NCBI GenBank assembly: GCA_902779075.1
Contig: CACZAK010000103.1
Span: 1-13,737, forward strand
Source of the DNA: an uncultured bacterium
Lineage (GTDB): Bacteria > Verrucomicrobiota > Kiritimatiellia > RFP12 > UBA1067
Direction of reading: 5' to 3'
Length of the DNA stretch: 13,737 bases
A program made the position numbers and the translations under genes. Below, piece after piece: positions 1 through 5,967 of the stretch (positions are counted from its first letter, which is position 1; each line of letters begins with the position of its first letter). The notes under the pieces are model-generated. The model saw nothing but the letters and a program-made list of their open reading frames with translations, ran no database searches and had not been told where the DNA came from.

Positions 1-1715
1 ATGCGGAAGAACGCGGCCTGCATGACGGTGTTGATGCGCGTGCCCATGCCGTTCTCGCGGGCGATCTTCGCCGCGTCGATCACGTAGAAGTTGATCTTCT
101 TCTCGACAATCTCCTTCGCCGTCTCGGCGGGCAGGTGCGCCCACGTCTCCAGCGGACCGTACGGCGAGGCGAGCAGGAACGTGGCCCCTTCGCGGGCGTT
201 CGAGAGCATGTCGTACTTCTGGAGGAACGAGAAGTTGTGGCACGCGATGAAGAGCGGCGACTCGCAAAGGTACGGACTCAGGATCGGCGCGGGGCCGAAG
301 CGGAGGTGCGACACGGTGAGGCCGCCCGCCTTCTTCGAGTCATATACGAAGTAACCTTGCGCGTAGAAGTCGGTGTGCGCACCGATGATCTTGATCGAGT
401 TCTTGTTCGCGCCCACAGTGCCGTCGGAGCCGAGCCCCCAGAACACGCATTCGTGGCGGGCGGGATGGACGATGTGGTAACCCTTCGCGGGCGGGAGCGA
501 ACGGCCCGTCACGTCGTCGTCCACGCCGAGCGCGTAGCCGTCGAGCGGCGCCTTCGCGTCCATGTTGTCGAACGCTGCCTTCACGTGGCCCGGGGCGAAC
601 TCCTTGCCGCCGAGTCCGTAACGCGCGGCGAAGATCGCCGGGCGTTTGAACTTCGCTGTCCCCGTGCGGCACGCGCGATCCACCGCGCCGAGGACGTCGA
701 GGTAGAGCGGCTCGCCCTCGCTGCCGCACTCCTTCGTGCGGTCGAGGACGGTGATCGCGCGCACGGTCGCGGGCAGCGCGGCGACGAGCGCGGAGGCGTC
801 GAACGGACGGTACAGCCGCACCGTCACCACGCCCACCTTCTCACCCGCCTGCACAAGCGCGTCCACGGTCTCGCGGACGGTCTCGGAGCCGGACCCCATC
901 ACCACGATCACGCGCTCCGCGTCCGGCGCACCGTGGTAGTCGAAGAGGTGGTAGGCGCGGCCGGTGAGTTCGGCGAAATGGTCCATCGTGCGCTGCACGA
1001 TGCCGGGCAGTTCGTCGTAGAAGCGGTTGGACGCCTCACGCCCCTGGAAATACACGTCCGAGTTCTGCACGGTGCCGCGGATGATCGGATGTTCGGGGGA
1101 AAGACCGCGCGCACGCTGCTCGGAGACGAAGCGGTCGTCGATCATTGCGCGGATCGTCGCCGTTTCCACCTGGTCGATCTTCTGGACCTCGTGGGAGGTG
1201 CGGAAGCCGTCGAAGAAATGCATGAACGGCACGCGCGACTCAAGCGTCGCCGCATGGGAGATGAGCGCGAGGTCCTGCGCCTCCTGCACGCCGGAGGAGG
1301 CCATCATCGCGATGCCCGTCTGACGGCACGCCATCACGTCCGAATGGTCGCCGAAGATGCACGTACCGTGTACGGCGAGCGCGCGGGCGGCCACGTGGAA
1401 GACGGCGGGGAGCAGTTCGCCCGCCACGCGGTAAAGGTTCGGGATCATCAGCAGAAGCCCCTGCGACGAGGTGAACGTGCTCGCCACCGCGCCAGCGGAA
1501 ACCGCACCATGTACGGCACCGGCTGCGCCGCCTTCGCTCTGCATCTCCACCACTTCAGGAACCGCGCCCCAAATGTTCGGACGTTTCGTCGCCATGTATT
1601 CATCGGCCTTCTCGCCCATTGGGGACGATGGCGTGATAGGATAGATAAACGCCACGTCGCTGCATGAGTATGCAACGCGCGCGACAGCCAGGTTGGCGTC
1701 GGTCATGGTTTTCAT
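1..1715 (-). CDS. nifJ: Pyruvate:ferredoxin (flavodoxin) oxidoreductase, N-terminal half (cut by window edge)
   Basis: Oxidises pyruvate with CoA to acetyl-CoA and CO2, passing electrons to ferredoxin or flavodoxin; a central cytoplasmic enzyme of anaerobic fermentation. The minus frame is open from the ATG at 1715 to the left edge, 571 codons of a protein usually near 1,170-1,200 residues. The N-terminus MKTMTDANLAV followed by YPITPSSPMGE (residues 25-35) and MQSEGGAAG (58-66) is the family's pyruvate/thiamine-diphosphate domain; T28 and E61 match the positions that contact the cofactor. IFGDHSDVM follows near residue 120. A transketolase-C-like domain covers about 260-400 and the gamma (CoA-contacting) domain starts near 420, with HECVFWGLGSDGTVGANKNS. 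The ferredoxin-like and thiamine-pyrophosphate C-terminal domains lie outside the window. The start is chosen by family N-terminus; only a weak GAG-type ribosome site precedes it. It is divergent from nth and has its own promoter. Confidence 0.95.
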   Translation of the reverse strand, partial: MKTMTDANLAVARVAYSCSDVAFIYPITPSSPMGEKADEYMATKRPNIWGAVPEVVEMQSEGGAAGAVHGAVSAGAVASTFTSSQGLLLMIPNLYRVAGELLPAVFHVAARALAVHGTCIFGDHSDVMACRQTGIAMMASSGVQEAQDLALISHAATLESRVPFMHFFDGFRTSHEVQKIDQVETATIRAMIDDRFVSEQRARGLSPEHPIIRGTVQNSDVYFQGREASNRFYDELPGIVQRTMDHFAELTGRAYHLFDYHGAPDAERVIVVMGSGSETVRETVDALVQAGEKVGVVTVRLYRPFDASALVAALPATVRAITVLDRTKECGSEGEPLYLDVLGAVDRACRTGTAKFKRPAIFAARYGLGGKEFAPGHVKAAFDNMDAKAPLDGYALGVDDDVTGRSLPPAKGYHIVHPARHECVFWGLGSDGTVGANKNSIKIIGAHTDFYAQGYFVYDSKKAGGLTVSHLRFGPAPILSPYLCESPLFIACHNFSFLQKYDMLSNAREGATFLLASPYGPLETWAHLPAETAKEIVEKKINFYVIDAAKIARENGMGTRINTVMQAAFFR

Positions 1716-1772
1716 GTCTGTCTCGGTCTTTCTACCGCCTTAGAAATGGGCGGATTTCCGCTAAAAGTGAAT

Positions 1773-1801
1773 ATTATATAAAAAAAGACCCTCGCGTTCA
1801 A
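1773..1801 (-). promoter_or_regulatory. Sigma-70 promoter of nifJ
   Basis: On the minus strand a -35 TTGAAC (1801-1796), a 17-base spacer and a perfect -10 TATAAT (1778-1773) lie about 58 bases before the nifJ start. The predicted transcript has an untranslated leader of about 50 bases, which holds a short inverted repeat GCGGATTTCCGC (1750-1761) that could be an operator or a weak hairpin. Confidence 0.7.
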
Positions 1802-1818
1802 GCGCGGGATTCAGCAAA

Positions 1819-1829
1819 TGTGGTATAAT
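1819..1829 (+). promoter_or_regulatory. Extended -10 promoter of nth
   Basis: TGTGGTATAAT holds a perfect -10 (1824-1829) with the TG extension, the same 11-mer found before serS. No good -35 is seen at 17-18 bases, consistent with an extended -10 promoter. It lies back to back with the nifJ promoter, whose -35 is only about 22 bases away, so the two may compete or share regulation. Confidence 0.65.
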
Positions 1830-1867
1830 GGGGCGCATGAGAAAAAACGAACGAAAGAGTGGCCGAA

Positions 1868-2629
1868 ATGACGCTTGAAAATATCCCCAAGGTGAACAGC
1901 CTCCTAAAGAAGGAATTCAAGGCGCACGCCGCGCCCATCATCGAGCTGATCGAGGCGCAGACACATGACCCCTTCTGCGTCCTCGTGGGGACAATCCTCT
2001 CAGCCCGCACGAAGGACCAGTGTACGGCCGGGGCCGTGAAGCGTCTCTTCTCGCGCATGGGCGGCACGGCCACGCCCGACGCACTGGAGGCAATCCCCGT
2101 ACCTGAACTTGAGAAGCTCATTTTCCCCGTCGGTTTCTACCACGACAAGGCCCGTCACCTGCACGCCCTGCCGAAGGTCCTGCGCGAGCGCTTCGGCGGA
2201 GTGCTGCCGCACACGGTTGAGGAACTTTGCGAGCTGCCAGGCGTGGGACGCAAGACGGCTAATCTCACCGTCGCCGTGGGCTTCAACCTACCGGCCATCT
2301 GCGTAGACGTACACGTCCACCGCATCACGAACCGGCTCGGCTTAATTCGCACTAAAACGCCGCTCGAAACTGAAATGGAACTGCGCAGGATACTCCCCGT
2401 CCGCTACTGGAAGACGTGGAACTCGCACCTAGTATCGTTCGGACAGACACGTTGCTTCCCGCGCAACCCCGACTGCCAAGGCTGCCCGATACGCCCGTTC
2501 TGCCCAAGCTGCACCGTCAGTCCAGGTTCCTCAGGAAGCAATGCTTCCAACGATACCGGCGCCGTGGGTGATCACGTCAAGCGCGATTTTAGCCGCCTGC
2601 ACGAGGCAGGACACTGCCACACCGATTAG
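1868..2629 (+). CDS. nth: Endonuclease III (DNA glycosylase/AP lyase)
   Basis: Base-excision repair enzyme that removes oxidised pyrimidines and nicks abasic sites. Numbered from the ATG at 1868, the helix-hairpin-helix LPGVGRKTAN (123-132) carries the catalytic lysine K129, and VDVHVHR (146-152) carries the catalytic aspartate D147. The C-terminal 4Fe-4S loop is intact: C196, C203, C206, C212 in the family spacing C-x6-C-x2-C-x5-C. The GTG at 1859 is in frame, but the AAAGAG ribosome site (1854-1859) sits 8 bases before the ATG and would overlap the GTG, so the ATG is preferred. The protein is 253 residues against about 211-220 in the family. The extra 40 or so residues after the cluster look like low-complexity sequence and are antisense to the small ORF at 2531-2638. 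It is convergent with the radical SAM operon, with no clear terminator between. Confidence 0.95.
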   Translation: MTLENIPKVNSLLKKEFKAHAAPIIELIEAQTHDPFCVLVGTILSARTKDQCTAGAVKRLFSRMGGTATPDALEAIPVPELEKLIFPVGFYHDKARHLHALPKVLRERFGGVLPHTVEELCELPGVGRKTANLTVAVGFNLPAICVDVHVHRITNRLGLIRTKTPLETEMELRRILPVRYWKTWNSHLVSFGQTRCFPRNPDCQGCPIRPFCPSCTVSPGSSGSNASNDTGAVGDHVKRDFSRLHEAGHCHTD

Positions 2630-2638
2630 ATTTCCCAT
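2531..2638 (-). CDS. Small hydrophobic peptide (35 aa) coupled to the radical SAM gene
   Basis: I do not recognise a family. The ORF begins MGNLIGVAVSCLV and ends GAGIVGSIAS; it is very hydrophobic, rich in Gly, Ala, Val and Ile, with one cysteine (C11), one lysine (K17), one aspartate (D21) and one histidine (H25). Its ATG comes one base after the TGA of the radical SAM gene. A near-perfect ribosome binding site AAGGAGGG (minus 2652-2645) puts GGAGG 7 bases before the ATG, and this site lies inside the last codons of the radical SAM gene. This geometry is typical of translational coupling and is the main evidence that the ORF is real. All but the first 9 bases are antisense to the 3' end of nth. 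It could be a substrate of the radical SAM enzyme (RiPP precursor), a small membrane protein, or a chance ORF; the first is inference only. Confidence 0.6.
   Translation of the reverse strand: MGNLIGVAVSCLVQAAKIALDVITHGAGIVGSIAS
2534..2548. repeat. 15-base perfect inverted repeat at the nth / small ORF overlap
   Basis: GGAAGCAATGCTTCC is a 7-1-7 palindrome. It lies at the end of the 35-aa ORF on the minus strand and inside the C-terminal extension of nth on the plus strand, and it overlaps a second palindrome TTCCTCAGGAA (2527-2537). No T-tract follows on either strand, so it is not a standard terminator, but it might act as a weak bidirectional one for the convergent genes. Confidence 0.4.
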
Positions 2639-2639
2639 T

Positions 2640-3785
2640 TCATTCCCTCCTTCGATCGTTGTCTGTCAAATAGCAGGTGGGGTCCTCACCCCAGATGTCG
2701 CCCGTCACGGCCTCGCCGCGCGCGCGGAAGTTGCCGCCGCAGAGGTCGAGCCAGCGACACGTGCGGCAACGCCCCTTCACAAACTCCTTCTTGCAGCGGA
2801 GGAGATCGAGAAGCGAACCGGGCGGCGGGTTGCCCCAGATTTCCGAAAACGGTTTCTCCAGCACGTTGCCGACAGGATGGTTGCGCCAGAACTGGTCGGG
2901 GTAGACCGTGCCGTCCCACGAGATGCAGCCGATTCCCTCGCCTGACGAGTTGCCGCCGTTGAGCGTGAGCAACTCGAGCGCGGCGGCGGCGTTGGGATGG
3001 TTTTCCGCCTTCATCTTCAGATAGAGGGCGATGCCGTCGCAGGGGTTGTCCACGGTGAGCACCTCCACGGGGAAACCCGCGTCGAAGCAGGCCTTCGTCT
3101 CGGCGACAATCGTCTCCAGCGCGGCGCGCGCCTCGGCGTGGTCGAGGTCGGTGGCGGCGATCTCCTGTCCGCGTCCCGTGTAGACGAGGTGGTAGAGACA
3201 GATACGCGGTACGCGCTCGGCGCGCATGAGATCGAAGATGGCAGGGATGGCGCGCACGTTGTCGCGCGTCATCGTCACGCGCAGACCCACCTTCACGCCG
3301 CGGTCGCGTAGGCGGCGGATGGCGGCGAGTGACAACTGGTACGCGCCGGGGTGGCGGCGGAACGCGTCGTGGATTGCCTCCGTGCCGTCGATGGAGATGC
3401 CCACGTAGGCGACGCCGAGGTCGCGGATCCAGTCCGCCCAGTCGTCGTCGATGAGCGTGCCGTTCGTGGAGAACGTGACGCGCAGCCCACGTTCCTTCGC
3501 GTGGGCAGCGAGCGTGCGGATGTCCGGGCGCGCGAACGGCTCGCCGCCGGAGAAGAGCAGCACCGGCACGCCGAACGCCGCGAGGTCGTCGATCACCGCG
3601 AGCGCCTGCTCGGTCGTGAGCACCTTTTGCGCGCCCGACGTGGCGGCGTAGCAGTGCGAACAGGCGAGGTTGCACGCGGGCGTGCAGTTCCACACCACCA
3701 CGGGACGCCGATGCGCGCCCGCGCGGTAGCGCAGGCGGTCCGACGCCTCGACCGTGCCGCAGTATAGTTTTGAGATTCCAACCAT
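2640..3785 (-). CDS. Radical SAM/SPASM enzyme of the AhbC/NirJ1 type
   Basis: A cytoplasmic iron-sulfur enzyme that would cleave S-adenosylmethionine to start radical chemistry. Numbered from the ATG at 3785, MVGISKLYCGTVEASDRLRY matches the N-terminus I remember for AhbC (12,18-didecarboxysiroheme deacetylase) and NirJ1. The radical SAM cluster motif CNLACSHC gives C38, C42, C45, and FSGGEP (78-83) is the SAM-binding GGE motif. The C-terminus has the family block NGGNSSGEGIGC ... WDGTVYPDQFW and the SPASM-like cysteines GRCRTCRWLDLCGGNF and PTCYLTD. The region after residue 20 is shorter than the AhbC/NirJ1 sequences I recall. A GTG at 3794 overlaps the upstream remnant's stop and is an alternative start; GGAGG (3802-3798) is 12 bases from the ATG but only 3 from the GTG. 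No siroheme decarboxylase or other heme gene is in the window, so the substrate is open; the coupled 35-aa ORF is a candidate. Confidence 0.85.
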   Translation of the reverse strand: MVGISKLYCGTVEASDRLRYRAGAHRRPVVVWNCTPACNLACSHCYAATSGAQKVLTTEQALAVIDDLAAFGVPVLLFSGGEPFARPDIRTLAAHAKERGLRVTFSTNGTLIDDDWADWIRDLGVAYVGISIDGTEAIHDAFRRHPGAYQLSLAAIRRLRDRGVKVGLRVTMTRDNVRAIPAIFDLMRAERVPRICLYHLVYTGRGQEIAATDLDHAEARAALETIVAETKACFDAGFPVEVLTVDNPCDGIALYLKMKAENHPNAAAALELLTLNGGNSSGEGIGCISWDGTVYPDQFWRNHPVGNVLEKPFSEIWGNPPPGSLLDLLRCKKEFVKGRCRTCRWLDLCGGNFRARGEAVTGDIWGEDPTCYLTDNDRRRE

Positions 3786-3806
3786 CCTTCTCACCGACCT
3801 CCACTC

Positions 3807-4414
3807 TCAAAAATTGGCACTGTAGGACAACCCCTTGACGAAGCACTCCATCCATTCCCAATCCGGCGCGCCGTTGCGGGCGAGCAACCGGATGACGGAT
3901 TCACGCATCTTTTCCGCATGCCACTTGCGACCGTAGTTGTAGCGGTATTTCTCTTGGCGGACGAGCGTACAGAGAAAGATTTCACGAAGAGCGGGTCGTT
4001 CGTGATCTTCGCGAACTCGCCGATAATCGCCGCCTTGTTGCGGACGCGTCCCGCCGTGAGCGTAGTGTCGATGGCGTGCATCATGGCACTGGAGAGCGAC
4101 TGGATCGTCGGCTCCATCTCGAACGACGCGCGGAACGGCTTGTTGATGAGCGCGAGGAGAATCGCGCTCACCATCGTGTTGCGCATCGTCTCGTTGATGG
4201 AGTAGTTGTTGTACTCCTCGTTCAGCTCGATGGCCTTCTGAATCAGTAACTCCGGCAGTCCCGGACCCTTCCCGCCAGTCTTGGAAGCGGACTTCAGGAG
4301 ACGGGACACTCTGCGACTGTACAACCGCTGTTCCTCAAGCCGTATCGACTTGAAGAGCGGATATTCTCTGAAATGTGTCCGTACGATATCTTCCGTCAGT
4401 CTTTCTTTCGCCAT
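3807..4414 (-). pseudogene. Collapsed remnant of an N6-adenine restriction-modification enzyme
   Basis: The ATG at 4414 opens a 207-codon frame stopping at 3791, but only the first 146 or so residues look natural. Residues 1-59 (ERLTEDIVRTHF, LLKSASKTGGKGPGLPE) resemble the start of the nuclease domain of fused restriction/methylase proteins (usual pattern GxGxPEFII). Residues 60-146 (LNEEYNNYSINETMRNTMVS, NKPFRASFE, VRNKAAIIGEFAKI) match the helical region that normally lies over 100 residues further on. Near 3976 the sense shifts by one frame: LCTLVRQEKYRYNYGRKW onward, ending at the TGA at 3809-3807, resembles the C-terminal recognition-domain tail (YGRKW...RMxES). The nuclease core with its ECK-type catalytic residues and the whole methylase (NPPY motif) are missing. 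So two internal deletions and a frameshift have joined three pieces. Its AGGAGGT site (4432-4426) and promoter remain. Confidence 0.75.
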
Positions 4415-4447
4415 CTGATTGATGCACCTCCTGTCCTGACGGGCAAT

Positions 4448-4456
4448 AGTATATCA
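4448..4456 (-). promoter_or_regulatory. Extended -10 promoter of the remnant / radical SAM transcript
   Basis: On the minus strand TGATATACT (4456-4448) gives an extended -10 (TATACT) 34 bases before the remnant's ATG. No clear -35 is seen. Because no promoter as good is visible just before the radical SAM gene, this one probably drives remnant, radical SAM gene and small ORF together. Confidence 0.5.
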
Positions 4457-4552
4457 AAAAAGAGGCTTCGTGCATGAGTGTGGGTCGGTTCATGCAATGA
4501 AATATTTTTGAGCCAATGTTTTCAAAGGTATGACGCGATTTCAGGATAACTC

Positions 4553-4571
4553 ATCCCGAAAAAGTCGGGAT
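4553..4571. repeat. Inverted repeat in the serS upstream region
   Basis: ATCCCGA and TCGGGAT form a perfect 7-base stem around a 5-base loop. It lies between the divergent promoters, about 24 bases upstream of the serS -35. No T-tract follows, so an operator or leader element is as likely as a terminator. The rest of 4457-4552 is AT-rich and shows no gene. Confidence 0.4.
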
Positions 4572-4594
4572 AAGCGTGAAATCTGCCGCAGGCG

Positions 4595-4624
4595 TTGGTA
4601 ATCCGAATCGGATTGTGGTATAAT
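4595..4624 (+). promoter_or_regulatory. serS promoter with a palindromic operator-like spacer
   Basis: A -35 TTGGTA (4595-4600), an 18-base spacer and a perfect extended -10 TGGTATAAT (4616-4624) lead to a predicted start near 4631, about 23 bases before the serS ATG. The spacer begins with a perfect 7-1-7 palindrome, AATCCGAATCGGATT (4600-4614), placed where a bound repressor would block RNA polymerase. Confidence 0.7.
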
Positions 4625-4653
4625 AGGCGTCTCTCGCAAAGAAGGAATCAATC

Positions 4654-5952
4654 ATGATTGACATCAAGAGAATCAGGGAAGAATTCAACGCCACCGCCGA
4701 CCAGCTCGCGCGGCGCGGCGTGGAACAGGAGAAAGTCGCCCGCGCGCGCGACCTCGACGCGAAGCGCCGTGCGCTCATCGGCGAGACAGAATCGCTCAAG
4801 CAGCAGCGCAACAGCGCGTCGAAGGAAATCGGCGCCGCCGCGAAGGCGGGGCAGGACGTCTCCGCCGCAAAAGAAAAGATGCGCGCAATCGGCGACCGCA
4901 TTGCCGAGATCGACCGCGAGCTCGCCCAGGTCGAGACGGACCTCCGCGAGACGCTCCTCATGATTCCCAACATCCCCGCTCCCGAAATCCCCACCGGACT
5001 CGACTCTTCGTCCAACAAGGTCGTGCGCCTCGTCGGCGAATGGAAGGACCCCGCCTACCCGATCCCCGACCACACTCAGATCGGCGAGCGCCTCGGCATC
5101 TTCGACTTCCCGCGCGGCGTCAAGCTCACGGGCACGGGTTTTCCGATCATCCTCGGACAGGGCGCGAAGCTCCAGCGCGCGCTCATCCAGTACATGCTCG
5201 ACCTGCACTGCCAGAAGCAGGGCTACACCGAGATGCTCCCGCCCTTCCTCGTCAACTCCGCGTCCATGACCGGTACCGGACAGCTCCCGAAGTTCGCCGA
5301 GGACCTCTACCACTCGAATGCGGACGACTTCTGGCTCATCCCCACCGCCGAAGTGCCCGTCACGAACTATTACCGCGACGACGTGTTCGACGGCGTGAAG
5401 CTCCCGAAGATCACGCCCGAGAGCCCCGTCAAGCTCACCGCCTACACGCCCTGCTTCCGCCGCGAGGCCGGAAGCGCCGGCAAGATGACGCGCGGCATGC
5501 TCCGCGTCCACCAGTTCGACAAGGTCGAGATGGTCAATTTCGTCCACCCCTCCACCTCGTTCCAGCAGCTTGAGACGCTTGTCCACGAGGCCGAGGAGGT
5601 GCTCACCGGCCTCGGACTCCACTTCCGCGTGCTGATGCTCTCGTCCGGCGACATGGGCTTCTCCGCAGCCAAGTGCTACGATCTGGAGCTCTGGGCTCCC
5701 GGCGAACAGCAGTGGCTCGAAGTCAGCTCATGCAGCTGCTTCACCGACTATCAGGCCCGCCGCCTGAACTGCCGGTTCAAGGACGAGGACGGCAAGACGA
5801 AGCTCGTCCACACGCTCAACGGTTCCGGCGTGGCCCTGCCGCGCCTGATGGTGGCGCTCCTTGAACAGCACCTCCAGGAGGACGGTTCCGTGCTCCTGCC
5901 GGAAGCCATCCGCCCCTACTTCGGCGCGGACCGCCTCGTGCCAGTCAAGTAA
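4654..5952 (+). CDS. serS: Seryl-tRNA synthetase
   Basis: Charges tRNA-Ser with serine in the cytoplasm. The 432-residue length is normal. The N-terminal MIDIKRIREEF and the long charged helical hairpin (about 25-105) form the tRNA-binding coiled coil. The class II core shows the serine-recognition TAE loop (T231-E233), motif 2 CFRREAGSAG...TRGMLRVHQFDKVE (267-292) and motif 3 TLNGSGVALPRLM (387-399); many family members have GLAVGR in place of GVALPR. An AAGGA site (4642-4646) lies 7 bases before the ATG at 4654, which settles the start. It is transcribed from the palindrome-containing promoter just upstream and is followed at a short distance by the gene at 5968, probably in one transcript. 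Confidence 0.97.
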   Translation: MIDIKRIREEFNATADQLARRGVEQEKVARARDLDAKRRALIGETESLKQQRNSASKEIGAAAKAGQDVSAAKEKMRAIGDRIAEIDRELAQVETDLRETLLMIPNIPAPEIPTGLDSSSNKVVRLVGEWKDPAYPIPDHTQIGERLGIFDFPRGVKLTGTGFPIILGQGAKLQRALIQYMLDLHCQKQGYTEMLPPFLVNSASMTGTGQLPKFAEDLYHSNADDFWLIPTAEVPVTNYYRDDVFDGVKLPKITPESPVKLTAYTPCFRREAGSAGKMTRGMLRVHQFDKVEMVNFVHPSTSFQQLETLVHEAEEVLTGLGLHFRVLMLSSGDMGFSAAKCYDLELWAPGEQQWLEVSSCSCFTDYQARRLNCRFKDEDGKTKLVHTLNGSGVALPRLMVALLEQHLQEDGSVLLPEAIRPYFGADRLVPVK

Positions 5953-5967
5953 GCCACGGTGTCGGCC

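Noticed and set aside
135..1667. A 510-codon plus-strand open frame opposite nifJ
   Set aside because: Its translation is Arg/His/Val-rich low-quality sequence, while the minus strand reads as clear pyruvate:ferredoxin oxidoreductase. High GC leaves few stops on the opposite strand.
1750..1761. GCGGATTTCCGC in the nifJ leader as a riboswitch or strong hairpin
   Set aside because: Only a 5-base stem with a 2-base centre; too short to support a folded RNA claim.
2686..3861. A 391-codon minus-strand frame overlapping the radical SAM gene
   Set aside because: It is a shifted frame of the radical SAM gene, mostly Arg/Gly/Ala, with none of its motifs in sense.
3791..4414. Treating the 207-codon frame as an intact novel protein
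   Set aside because: Its last 60 or so codons are nonsense in this frame, whereas the shifted frame gives a recognisable R-M tail ending at 3807.
4648..5622. A 324-codon minus-strand open frame opposite serS
   Set aside because: Antisense shadow of an intact seryl-tRNA synthetase; no ribosome site and biased composition.
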